64,000 nucleotides of DNA from Paulownia fortunei. Its lineage: Eukaryota; Streptophyta; Magnoliopsida; Lamiales; Paulowniaceae. A model generated the notes under the pieces. It was not told where the DNA came from. It saw only the letters and a program-made list of their open reading frames with translations, and searched no databases. This document shows, piece after piece, positions 49,101-57,469 of the stretch. Every line of letters begins with the position of its first letter. The first letter of the stretch is position 1. The stretch covers positions 20,597,799-20,661,798 of the forward strand of contig CM033108.1 of NCBI GenBank assembly GCA_019321725.1, in the 5' to 3' direction. The translations under genes and the position numbers were made by a program.

Positions 49101-49670
49101 TTGGTGATCCAAGATAACCTTATTTATTGCTGATTGCCACTTTCGAAACAGCACTGCATATAGTAAATCCCACAACCATTTACTAAGCAAAGCTTCTTTA
49201 AATCTACCAGGGCACCCTACCTGGATGGTAAATCTCCACAAACATGACAGATATAATAGGCGTATGTTACGAACTAAATTTTTTTCTAATATTGCAGTTA
49301 GGTTGAAATGGAGAGCCTGTATGGTCTGCTTGCTCCTTAGGCTGAACATCTCTTGTCAATAATGTGTCAATGCTTTCTGTGTTTTACACATCTTAAGTAC
49401 TCAAAAATGTTGCTGGAATCCTAGATAAACCATAGTTTCTCTGCCACTTTATTAGATTGTGATGACATTGATGTCATGCATGGTGATGTTAATATGTTGC
49501 TCTTAACCGTTTAGGTTCATATGTTACTCTTAACTGTTTAGGTTATTAAAATTGATGGACGCACGATTGGTGACGGTAGTGTGGGACCTGTGACTCGAAG
49601 ATTGCAAAATGCTTATAAAGAACTGAGTGTAGAGTCAGGGGTGCCTATACCCACTTATCAACAACCTTGA
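16986..49670 (+). CDS. Sulfotransferase-like P-loop / branched-chain aminotransferase-like fusion protein (19 exons, 555 aa)
   Basis: Exons: 16986-17075, 18462-18560, 19172-19243, 20741-20833, 21133-21270, 22305-22363, 24030-24132, 24957-25133, 25247-25347, 26367-26421, 26590-26676, 27591-27642, 38454-38539, 39163-39216, 39456-39539, 40096-40167, 40833-40913, 41371-41406, 49542-49670; 1668 bases with stop. Every intron is GT-AG and no exon has an in-frame stop. The start is fixed by an in-frame TAG at 16968-16970 and good context (GCGATGGC). Residues 1-220 resemble P-loop sulfotransferases: WSSPRSAST (14-22) and RNPLDVLTSYDK (112-123). Residues 278-555 are fold-type IV PLP aminotransferase-like: [10 protein letters not shown] (287-296), probable Schiff-base lysine K409 in [17 protein letters not shown] (444-451), LPGITR (467-472), TGTMGELSP (505-513). 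From memory, Arabidopsis has homologues of this length annotated as branched-chain aminotransferase-like proteins. Substrates are unknown. Introns 12 and 18 are inflated by transposons. Confidence 0.93.
19070..19114. repeat. Poly-A and (GAAAA)n microsatellite in intron 2
   Basis: A run of about 22 A, then GAAAA repeated four times, about 60 bases before the exon 3 acceptor (19171). Confidence 0.85.
19805..20048. repeat. 122-bp tandem duplication in intron 3
   Basis: Copies 19805-19926 and 19927-20048 both begin GCTTTAGTGATATC and end GAACTACTGCA. They differ at only a few positions, so the duplication is recent. The apparent reading frame spanning it is not a gene. Confidence 0.85.
26283..26301. 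repeat. (AT)n microsatellite in intron 9
   Basis: Nine to ten AT dinucleotides, about 65 bases before the exon 10 acceptor. Confidence 0.8.
27111..27195. repeat. 50-bp tandem duplication in intron 11
   Basis: CCCTTGAGTGTG(G)ATTATAG followed by AAAGGAGACA occurs at 27111 and again at 27161. Confidence 0.75.
27689..27900 (-). repeat. 3' LTR of copia element A
   Basis: It begins TGTGGAAAAATAG and ends TTTCCCATA, against TCCCACA in the partner, and is followed by the polypurine tract complement. Confidence 0.9.
27908..28948 (-). pseudogene. Copia A reverse transcriptase (C-terminal part) and RNase H
   Basis: The RT palm motif YVDD is present (within 28436-28948, followed by [10 protein letters not shown]), then the connection region [12 protein letters not shown] and the [14 protein letters not shown] block. 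RNase H follows with YTDADYAGS (28228-28476) and, in another frame, ARSSAEAEF and YCDNKSAI (27908-28267). Frameshifts near 28450 and 28265 separate the pieces, so no full-length product is possible. Confidence 0.85.
28970..30052 (-). pseudogene. Copia A integrase C-terminal linker and reverse transcriptase N-terminal part
   Basis: 30052-29303 starts with the integrase C-terminal segment ([14 protein letters not shown]), runs through a proline/serine-rich linker and enters RT. 29302-28970 carries [11 protein letters not shown] and the first catalytic aspartate in [11 protein letters not shown]. The two are separated by a stop at about 29303, and a second stop near 28970 precedes the YVDD part. 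Confidence 0.85.
30266..31228 (-). pseudogene. Copia A integrase core and protease remainder
   Basis: 31228-30863 is the segment between protease and integrase ([34 protein letters not shown]). 30586-30266 holds the integrase core with [10 protein letters not shown] and the QQNGIAE stretch carrying the catalytic glutamate. The HHCC zinc-binding region lies between them but is frameshifted. The left piece starts exactly where element B has cut the protease motif. Confidence 0.8.
31230..31433 (-). repeat. 3' LTR of copia element B
   Basis: 204 bp, starting TATTGAAAAAAT and ending TTTGACA on the plus strand. Confidence 0.88.
31410..32477 (-). pseudogene. Copia B reverse transcriptase C-terminal part and RNase H
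   Basis: An open stretch of 355 codons. The RT active-site YVDD is near residues 28-31. The connection block [14 protein letters not shown] follows, and RNase H carries its acidic residues in [26 protein letters not shown] and KHIEVDRHF. The domain is complete and looks intact, but a one-base shift near 32476-32484 separates it from the upstream RT half. It runs a few codons into the 3' LTR. Confidence 0.88.
32435..33823 (-). pseudogene. Copia B integrase linker and reverse transcriptase N-terminal part
   Basis: After an out-of-frame beginning, the reading continues from the integrase C-terminal segment (KCYHPPTRK) through a serine/valine-rich linker into RT with [11 protein letters not shown] and [11 protein letters not shown] (first catalytic aspartate), ending soon after [10 protein letters not shown] two-base deletion near 33640 separates it from the integrase core, and another shift near 32480 from the YVDD half. 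Confidence 0.85.
33636..33881 (-). pseudogene. Copia B integrase C-terminal piece
   Basis: Contains [15 protein letters not shown] and the IGYSSTQKG segment typical of the copia integrase C-terminus. It is split from the core by a shift at a C5 run (33875-33879) and from the following part near 33640. Confidence 0.85.
33863..35056 (-). pseudogene. Copia B protease and integrase core
   Basis: An open stretch of 397 codons. The aspartic protease motif DSGATDHM is near residues 71-78. The integrase HHCC region is seen in HRRLGHPSF and [10 protein letters not shown]. All three catalytic acidic residues are visible: D in IHSDIWGP, D in [11 protein letters not shown] in [10 protein letters not shown]. 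It ends by frameshift at the C5 run near 33877. Confidence 0.88.
34975..35982 (-). pseudogene. Copia B gag
   Basis: Begins with a start codon 36 codons before [20 protein letters not shown], the conserved N-terminal block of plant copia gag, followed by the UBN2-type gag core. A CX2CX4HX4C zinc knuckle is encoded near 35110-35155, but in the neighbouring frame: a shift between about 35150 and 35185 puts it out of frame. The last ~50 codons of this reading are therefore not gag. Confidence 0.85.
36126..36351 (-). repeat. 5' LTR of copia element B
   Basis: 226 bp. It differs from the partner by one substitution and small insertions, one of them an internal ~20-bp duplication around CTAATCAATTA. 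Confidence 0.88.
36388..36597 (-). pseudogene. Copia A gag-protease junction remnant
   Basis: Minus-strand remnant preceding the protease ([18 protein letters not shown], then a degenerate stretch). It leads to a protease motif whose catalytic triplet reads D-L-G instead of D-S-G (about 36357-36370), directly before the insertion point of element B. The gag core of A is absent. Confidence 0.7.
36896..37107 (-). repeat. 5' LTR of copia element A
   Basis: 212 bp, starting TGTGGAAAAATAG and ending TTTCCCACA; adjacent PBS complement at about 36883-36895. Confidence 0.9.
37977..38334. mobile_element. MITE in intron 12, ~120 bases before exon 13
   Basis: The left end is GGGCTGTTTGGTTTCATTTC and the right end on the minus strand is GGCTCTATTTGGTGTTATTT. 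TA lies on both outer sides (37975-37976 and 38335-38336). The 358-bp interior is non-coding. The superfamily (hAT, Tourist or TA-targeting) is unresolved. Confidence 0.65.
41721..41941 (-). repeat. 3' LTR of copia element C
   Basis: Begins TGTGGAGGGTG and ends ACATTACCACA, followed by the polypurine complement CTCCCCCTCAAGCTGG. Confidence 0.88.
42596..42672. repeat. 51-bp tandem duplication in the solo LTR
   Basis: CTTCATTTGTAACCATCAAA occurs at about 42596 and 42647. The second copy is broken by the MITE and resumes at 43845 with GTGAGTTTGAGTGG. Confidence 0.75.
42675..43842. mobile_element. Tourist-like MITE or small element in the solo LTR
   Basis: The left end is AGGTATGATTGGCATCCAGG and the right end on the minus strand GGGGGCGATTGGTATGTAGG. 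The flanking triplets are TAA (42672-42674) and TCA (43843-43845), close to the TWA duplication of PIF/Harbinger elements. It is enlarged by a further insertion at 42933-43488. Confidence 0.6.
42933..43488. mobile_element. Innermost short element (GGGATGACAA family)
   Basis: Left end GGAATGACAACAGG; right end on the minus strand GGGATATAATATGTCC. TA lies on both outer sides. The subterminal regions contain CGGGTTC and ACCTGA motifs on both arms, and the middle is very AT-rich. A relative is at 55953-56340. Confidence 0.55.
46057..46937 (+). mobile_element. Solo LTR of the gag-only retrotransposon family, inside copia C
   Basis: 881 bp, beginning TGTAGACAAAG and ending TTGTGTTACA. It is homologous along its length to the LTRs at 7376 and 9216. 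The flanks CCTGT (46052-46056) and CCTGC (46938-46942) match at 4 of 5. It carries the TATA motif ATATAAATAGGG near 46419. No internal element sequence is attached, as expected after LTR-LTR recombination. It is in the sense orientation of the host gene. Confidence 0.8.
48313..48531 (-). repeat. 5' LTR of copia element C
   Basis: Begins CGTGGAAGATG (first base changed from T) and ends ACATTACCACA. The PBS complement lies just to its left. Confidence 0.88.
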
Positions 49671-49980
49671 AAAGATACTTTTGCAGGTTCTATTTTTTCC
49701 TTGCTTAATTCCTCTTAATTTTCTTTTCTACTGTATTTTTACATATCTAAAGCAAAATACATATCCTGAACTTGAATCAGCATTCTCTTACATGAGATAA
49801 TTTTCCACGTTTCAGAATGAAAGAACTAAGTTTTAAGCCTTAGCTTAATAGAATTTGTTCTAGCAGGGGTAGATCATTTCGGACCTCATGGAAAGCTTTG
49901 AAAAATAATCTGCAACTGGTTCAATCTATTTTCATTTTCCTCGATCAAAACATTAAATAACTAGGAGAGAATTATTTGAG

Positions 49981-50164
49981 TGAAATTGTATTTCATCAGA
50001 GAAAGATATACACCTATAATACTTAAAGACTATACAAGGTACTAAAAAAGGAACAAAATAACTTTCCTAATTTACAGAGTTGACTAAATCTATATTTAAA
50101 CATAGAATACAGTTACGTAATCCTAGAGAGTAATAAATCTTCCCTGAATATTCTCCTTTCCAAT
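49981..50164 (-). repeat. 3' LTR of copia element D
   Basis: Placed by the polypurine complement at 50165-50180 and a TG at 49981. The partner LTR is missing, so the outer border is approximate. Confidence 0.5.
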
Positions 50165-50304
50165 GCTCCCCTTAAGCTGGTTTGAAGATATTTTCCATAG
50201 CCAGCTTGCCTTTCTCAAATTGTTTCTTGGACAGTCCTCACTAGTTGGTATACAAATCATAAAAATCTGCCCATTCTCTATTTTTTCCTTTATGAAATGT
50301 TTGT

Positions 50305-53300
50305 CTACCTCAACATGCTTGGCTTAATCGGATTATGTGCTATTGAGATTGCTACTCTGTTATCACAATATGCCTTTATCAGAGCGGGACTTGAGACCTT
50401 CAATTCGTCCAAGATTCTCTTGATTCCTATCACTTCACAAATTCCGTAGGCAACTGATGTAAACTCGGCTTCAACACTGCTCCTTGCCACAACATTTTGC
50501 TTTTTACTACGCCAAGTAACAATATTTCCTCCAATAAAAGTACATTAGCCCGAGGTTGACCTTCTACCGGTTATACTTCCAGCCGAGTCTGCATCCATAT
50601 GTACTTCAATTAGTAGGTGACCATGTTTTCAAATAGCAAGGCCTTCCCTGGTGATTGTTTAAGTATCTTAAGATTCTGTACACTGTCTCGAAGTGTTTCG
50701 GACTTGGTGAGTGCACAAATTGGCTTACCATGCTCACTGCAGAAGCTGTATCTGGGTGGGGATGCGACACATAAATCAGCCTACCAACCAGCCTCTAAAA
50801 TTGTTCCCAGTCCTTCATGGTTCTTCACATCTTTAGGTTTAGCAGATCGGAGCTTCAAATTAGGTTCAACTAGTGTCTCTGCTGCAACCTATCTCTCCAA
50901 GAAGATCTAAGACATATTTTCGTTGAGAAATGAAGATGCCCATTTTAGACCTAGCAAACTCGTTGCCAAGAAAATACTTTAAAGCTCCCAAGTCCTTGAT
51001 CTCAAAGTCACTAGCAAGAACTCTCTTGTGTCTACTAAGTTCAACATGATCATCACCTGTTAATATTATATGATCAACATAAACAATTAAAATAGCAATC
51101 TTTCCTTCTTTTGAGTGCTTGTAGAACATAGTGTGATCTGCTTGACTTTATGTATGTACGTGGCCTTTTACAGCTTTCCTAAATCGCTCAAACCATATTA
51201 TGGTAGATTGTTTCAGGCCATATAAGGATTTTCTTAATCTACACACTTTCCCTTCACCATGACTTGCCTCAAAGCCAGAGCATAGAGACTTCTTGCAAAT
51301 CCCCATTTAAGAATGTGTTTTTCACATCTAGCTAGTGTAAGGGCAGTCAAGACTAACAACTAAGGATAGCAAGACACGAATTAAATTAATTTTTGCGACT
51401 GGAGCAGGTAATCAATACCATATGTCTGTGTAAATCCTCTTGCAATTATATGCACCTTGTACTTTTCTACACTTCTATCAGCTCTACACTTAACTTTAAA
51501 CACCCATTTGCAACCTACAATTTTATTCTCCTTTGGTAAGTTAACGATCTCCCTAGTCCCCATCTTTTTTAGAGCATTCATCTCTTCAAAAACTGCTAAT
51601 TTCCAATCCGGATTATCCAAGGCTTTCTGAATGGTTCTCGGGATAAACAGGGTGGAAACTTTTGAGGTAAAAGCTATATAAGACTTAGAGAGCCTATGGT
51701 AAGAGACATATTTAGCAAAGGGATGTTTAGTACAGGTCAAACTCCTTTTCTAAGTACTATAGGTGCATTAAGATCGTCAACAGTAGAAGTGGAATTTGAC
51801 AAAGAAGGATTAAAGTTACCTGGAGAAGTAGATGACCATTGCTTGGAGATGGCGGTTGATCTTGTGCTAGACTTGTAGACAAGTCTTTGCTCTTTTGATG
51901 AGTATCCCTCCTAGTGTAAACATGGAGCTCTGAGGTAGGATTAATATGATCCTTAGTATTTATCCCTGTGTTTGTGAGTCATCTAAGTTTGATAATGGTA
52001 GACCAGTATTTCCCTTTTCTTCATTATTGTGGCTATCAATTTCTTGACTATTAGAGGAGGATCCCTAGTAGGATCAAGAACGGGTACAGGAAAGAAGGTT
52101 TTTGGCAGTGGAGTAGCTGGGCAGTTTCCCAAAACAGCTTCATTGCTCTCAATCTGCCCCCTAAAGACAGATTCTGCCTAAAAAGGTTGATTTTCCACAA
52201 ATGAGACATCCGTACTCACAATTTTTCTTTTTTGAGGATTATAACACTTATACCTCCTTTTATTTATTGCATAACTGATAAAAACACTTTTTCAGTCCTA
52301 GGATCAAGTTTGGTTGAAGTCTACAAAGTATGTGAAAAAACACAGTGCACTCAAAATTTTTGAAGGGTAAGTCAGAAAAAAAGTAAGGAATGTCTTTTTT
52401 TAAAACACTGTAAAGGTGTTACAAATTTTAAAACACGAGTAGGCATTTTATTTACCAAAGAACATGTCATCAAGATAGCGTCTATAAGTATTTTGCTACA
52501 TGCACTGAGAACATAATAGCACTTGCAACTTCATGTAAATGTCTATCATTTCTCTTGGCAATACCATTTTGTTGGGGAGCATCACTACAGGCAGATTGAT
52601 GTTGAATCCTTTTTTCCTTAAAAAAATTTCCCAACAATAATTTGAAATATTCCGATCCTTTATTATAATGAATTATTTGAATTTTTGTTTGAAACTGGTT
52701 TTCAACCATATTATAAAAACTTTTGAATAAACTTTCAACTTCTGATTTATCATTCATCAAATAGACCCAACATAGCAGAATGTGATCATCTATAGAAGTT
52801 ACAAACCATTTTTTTTCCCAGAAAATGTAGTGATTCTTGAAGGATCCAAACATCACTATGAAATAAGTAAAATGGTTTTTGAGGCACAATATGGTTTTAA
52901 AATGTAAGTAGTACGATGACTTTTTGATAAACGACCACTGTCACATTGAAAAGATGAACAATCTACATTTTTGAAAAGAGCAGGAAATGGGTATTTGAAA
53001 TAAGAAAGCCTAGGATGTCGTAGTCTAGGATGTCAAATCATTATTTGTTCACGAACAGGGAGAGAACTAATATTAGTACTAACGCCTTGAGCTTGTTTAT
53101 TACGTAGGAAGTTGTCATCAAAATTGTAGAGACCATCCACTATTCTAGCACTGCCATTCATCATCCCCGTGCTCAGGTATTGAAATTCACAGAGAGAAGC
53201 AAAAAAGGTAATCCATCAATAAGGATCTTTAGACTGTTAGACTCACAGATAAGAGATTACACGCAAGATTAGGAACATGAAGGACTTATTTTAGAGTGAT

Positions 53301-53460
53301 TTTTTCAGATATTCTTATAGAATCTTTTCCAGCAATTGATGAAAAATTTCCATCCAGAATTCTGAACTTTTTTTATCACCATAACAAGGCGAATAAGAAT
53401 GAAATATATGAGAGATTTGTCATGCGATCAGAAGTACTCGAATCTATAAACCAAGCTTGA
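50305..53460 (-). pseudogene. Copia D protease, integrase, RT and RNase H remnants
   Basis: Near 53440 the protease motif reads DSSTSDRM where DSGASDHM is usual. Integrase core at 52889-52482 (QQNGIAKRN: the catalytic glutamate position now reads K). RT N-terminal part 51740-51381 ([20 protein letters not shown]). RT palm 51129-50866, where the catalytic YVDD reads YVDH. RNase H 50490-50305 (ARSSVEAEF, YCDNRVAI). Many stops and shifts; clearly dead. Confidence 0.82.
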
Positions 53461-54356
53461 AAAAATTTTCAGGCTCAAGGTCGAGCTCGTCTTTAATATT
53501 TCAAGAGCATGAGCTGAGCACAAATTTTAGAGAAAAGAATCAAGCTTCAGCTCGGCTCATGAGCTCAATTATTTTATCGAGTTTGAGCTCCGCTTGCATG
53601 CTTGACTCGTCAGTAATCTAGCGCCTGCAAGCTCGAACTCGAGCATCTTTTTTTATTTTTATGTTGAGCTCATCAATGAAGTACCTTTGTTTCCATTAGA
53701 ATTTTTATTTTCATACAATCATTATTGAATTCTTTTTATCACACAAAGAGCCATAGTAATAATAAGCATTTAATTCAGTTAAACAAAGAAACATAAATAA
53801 TGAATTCTTAAAGCGCTATTATTACCAAATAACAAATTCACAACCAAAACTTCACCGCCCTTCCTGAGGTTATAACAATTTATCATCTTTACATATACAT
53901 GGAACTTTAGATTAAAGTTGCTTAAAAGTCCACTCTCTTTTGAAAAAAATGCACCAGATCGGGTGGTGGGCTGGTGCGTCTTGTATGATGCAGTGGGTTA
54001 GAGGTGAGAAGGCCAGAAAATCTGGGGGGCTGGAGATGGCAGAGGCAACAAGAACTACTGGCTGTTGTTGATTGGGTTGGTGGCAATGACTAGTGAGAGA
54101 CGGATAGAGAGTAGATAAAATGATAGGCTGCAGCCGCTGGAATTCGTCAAGGACAGGTGACTGTAGGGTGGTGTAAACAACGGTTGATGGTCATGAATTG
54201 TTTATTGTACATTTTTTATTTTAAAATAAAAATTATCAAAAGCTCGCTAGTCGGTTCGTAAGTTGAACAATTGTATTTCAGCTTGAGCTCGGCTGGCTTG
54301 AGCTCAAGCTGGCTCGCGAGGCTTGTTAGCCAGCTCAACTTATCTTACACGCCCTA
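53460..54356. mobile_element. CGAGCTC-rich non-autonomous element truncating copia D
   Basis: Both arms (about 53470-53650 and 54240-54350) are full of GAGCTCG/GCTCGAG motifs in opposite orientation. The right end on the minus strand reads TAGGGCGTGTAAG, a hAT-like terminus. It is related to the element at 4172-5852. The middle (53950-54190) is notably GC-rich and different in composition. The left terminus and target duplication are not resolved. Confidence 0.5.
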
Positions 54357-54791
54357 GATTTAAGTACTATAGTTTTTGCTTGTCGGCTTCTTATAGGCAT
54401 ATTTAGATCAAAAACATAAAATCATGTAAATGAAACTTAAGATTGAGTACCAGAGTGATGTCTTCACATTCTTTTTTCTCCCACCCACCATGAGCATGTG
54501 TGGAGTTTATCAACGTTTAACACTTTTGACAGCACTCTGGTCTTCCATGTTCCGTAATTAAGTCAAGCTAATATCAGTATGCTTACACATTCTAAGAAAG
54601 CGCGTTGGCTCAAACAAAAATGGTTATAATAGATGTGATTATGTTTGTATCCTGCGGTTGAGATACCATTTGTGCGTGTCCGTTGTAGACAACACTTCCG
54701 CATATTTGTATTTTCATGGTGGTTTAAAACAGTCCATCTATTCATTAATTTCTCTTCATCCAAGTAATCTCATCTTTTTGTTTATTACCAG

Positions 54792-55000
54792 GTCACTGTG
54801 ATTGATGATGGCTCATGATGATTATGCTGCAACTGCTTGACTTCGATTAGAAGAACATATTTCTGAGTCTGTCAGCCTATTGCTGGAAACGAGAGACGAG
54901 TTTTGATCTTAAAATTGATCAATTGTCTTAGAAATTGCTATATAGATCATAAAAAAATAAGGAATTTATTTTCCTTTTATTTTCGTCTTGCAATAAAAAC
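54792..55000 (+). other. Possible terminal 3'-UTR exon
   Basis: Follows the candidate acceptor at 54791 and contains an AATAAGG stretch and TATAGATCATAAAAAAAT near 54945, but no canonical AATAAA in a clear position. Weak support only. Confidence 0.22.
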
Positions 55001-55950
55001 TTTTGGTTATTTGTATGTCTCAACTTTTAATGACAAGGAGGGATATAGTGATTGTGCTATACTCGCCTGCTTGTCTCTCTCAGTTTATTTAAACCTCGTA
55101 CAATTGGCAGATGTCTACATTAAGATGTATTTAAGACTATGGTTATTAGTAATGAAGAAAGATGTCTATCATAATTAAATTGCTCCAATCCTTTTCTACA
55201 TATTGGCTACTTAATTTCATTAGATTTAATTTATGAATTAGATATCCCGCTTTCTGATTTGAATTGAAATACTAGCCAATATACTCGATGTGTTTAGACA
55301 TTGAACATTACCTGGATATCCATGTAGTTTGGGCACCATTTTTTTTGTCTATCATGCACAAAGTTGCTATCCAGTCTTGCTATTGTATAAACATAATGCA
55401 TTCTGAACATCTTATGGCATGTTGTTTTCATCAAGTCATGGTTTATAGACTATTCAGTATTGTAAAGTCTCAATAGGTGCAAAAATTTGTTAGCAGGGTC
55501 GTGATGTGTGGTAGCATATTGATCTGTTGGGAGCCATAAAATGTTTTATGTCTAATTTTGGTATTCGATGGTTTTTTGGGTTATTGTTTTGTCGGTCAAT
55601 ATGATTCATTTGATTATTTTGATTAATTTTTGTTACTAATTTTTTATTTCACAGGCAGACGACCCTGGTTTTACTAGACTCTTTCTTTTTTTAATTATAA
55701 CGTAATTTTATTTCTTCCTCTAGATACAAATCAAAGTATGAAAAAGTTCAAGATTTAATATTAATCAAGAAAGAGGACATATGGTCAAGAGCCACACTAT
55801 TTGGCTTTAGATGTAAGTGAGCATCCAATTCTCTCTTCCATTGGATTAATTTTCAAGTAAGTAGATTATATGTGTTGGGTTGGTTACTAGAATGGGTCCA
55901 AGGAACTTATAGGGTGTTAAAAGGACAACAGTGGAAGTGACAGAGATGGG
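55001..55950. other. Gene-free intergenic DNA
   Basis: No coding region with family resemblance and no repeat structure was recognised. The short frames at 54903-55178 and 55288-55476 look accidental. Confidence 0.5.
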
Positions 55951-55952
55951 TA

Positions 55953-56340
55953 GGGATGACAATAAGGCGTGTTTAGTTAAATTCGAAATTTTTCATAAAA
56001 AATTTTTAGGACTTAAATCTGTCCAAAATCCAAACTTAGATTTGGTGGGTTAGATCCAACAGACGTGTTTTATTATTATTAAAAATATTAAAAAATATAC
56101 TTTTTTAAAAATAATATACTAAAATTTTCTGAAAAATATATATTTTAAAAAATCACATAAATATATATTTAATAAATTTAAGAAAATAATAAAAATTTAA
56201 TGAGATGGGTTCAGGGCTAGGCGAGTTTGAAAAAAAATAATTCTAGATCCGTCCTGGATCCATTTATAATAATAAAAAACCGACTCAGATGAGATAGGCC
56301 CAAAATATATTTGAATTTAAATTTACCCTGTTATTATCCC
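55953..56340. mobile_element. MITE of the GGGATGACAA family
   Basis: Left end GGGATGACAATAAGG; right end on the minus strand GGGATAATAACAGGG. TA lies on both outer sides (55951-55952 and 56341-56342). Subterminal GGGTTAGATCCAA and GGATCCATT motifs resemble the element at 42933-43488. 388 bp, AT-rich and non-coding. Confidence 0.6.
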
Positions 56341-56342
56341 TA

Positions 56343-56795
56343 GGGCTACACGGCTACCTTGGCTACACCAGAAAGGTTCTCTAGACTGTGGTGACAATGA
56401 CTATAAATCTTGTATATGAAATTCTGTTTTCACGACGGTACTATTATTAAATAATTCTGTTTTATAAAAAGAAAATATGCATGGAATGTGTTAGTTAATT
56501 GGACTTGATTGCGAAAAAATAATAATTTAGGGGTGAATTGATGTATAACTTATTATCTTGGACATAATTGCTTGTGAAACTTTTATCTGTGGACATAATT
56601 GTTCTCCTAATCTAAGTGTGCTTATTATGCTAAACTTTTTAATAAACCTATAGAAGACATTTTCGTCAATTAGACTTGGAGATTTTCACACATGATATTC
56701 GTGTTGAAAATAAACTTATTTTAAGTTCAAATTTTAATCAAGTCGTATTAATCTAAGTTTTAGAAGTTTTTAATTTTAAGTAAGGTAGGTAAAGT
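56343..56795. other. Gene-free spacer
   Basis: Nothing recognisable beyond AT-rich sequence. Confidence 0.5.
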
Positions 56796-57089
56796 TGGTG
56801 ATGTTATTAAAAATTATGTGATAATTTAGTTGACAAATTTATGGTTGTGATTTTAAGTTGTTTGTTTATTTAGTGGTAGAGATTTATAAGAAACTAGTAT
56901 AAATAGACCTTGTATTTGGAGTGTTAAATCATCAAATAAAAGAGAGAAAACAAAAGTGATTAGAAGCAAAACTTCTAAAGAGGGTTTAGAAAAATATTTA
57001 GAAAGTTTGTTAAGAGTGAAGTTGTATTGAGTGTTCTCTCTTATAATAATATCTGAGTGATCAATATTTTGAGTGATAAATTTCCAACA
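56796..57089 (+). repeat. 5' LTR of copia element E
   Basis: 294 bp, with AGTATAAATAG at about 56897 as a probable promoter motif. It is diverged from its partner at several percent of positions. Confidence 0.8.
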
Positions 57090-57469
57090 GATACTATAGC
57101 CACACGCAAAAAAAAAAAAAGAGTTTGTTGAGATGAACACGCTGTTGAAGAAAAAAAATTTCAGCCAAATTGGAGATTTGGAGCGTGCTGCTACGCTGCA
57201 CCAGAAGTTTGTAAGCTAACTCACTGAATTGAATCAAGTCAAGCTGAGTCAAACTAAGTCATCTAACCCATTGACCGAGTTAAGAAGCTGTTGACCGAGC
57301 ATTGACCAAGTTAAACAGTTGACTTTGACCATTGACCACTATTGACCAAGAGTTGACCAGGTGTTAACCAAGCCCAAATTTTGACCGACATTTATCCAAA
57401 AGTTTTTTGGTACTCCGGATCCATCAGTATAGTCTTTTAAATTTTACACTTTATTAAGAGTTAATAGCA

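Larger units (their letters stand above)
49981..53470 (-). mobile_element. Copia element D, 5'-truncated
   Basis: The left end is an LTR (about 49981-50164) followed by the polypurine complement CTCCCCTTAAGCTGG. The element runs RNase H, RT, integrase and protease on the minus strand and stops within protease at about 53470, where the CGAGCTC-rich element begins. Gag, PBS and the 5' LTR are missing. No target duplication can be identified. Confidence 0.8.
49671..54791 (+). other. Post-stop region with a possible 3'-UTR intron
   Basis: Directly after the stop codon comes a short 3'-UTR. A possible donor lies at TTTTGCAG/GTTCT (49687) and a good acceptor at TTTATTACCAG (54791), preceded by a pyrimidine-rich stretch. 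If real, the intron contains copia D and the CGAGCTC-rich element. The donor is weak, and no clear polyadenylation signal decides the matter. This is inference. Confidence 0.3.

Noticed and set aside
54903..55476. Two frames of 91 and 62 codons after the gene
   Set aside because: Low-complexity hydrophobic translations without start context, splice partners or family match.
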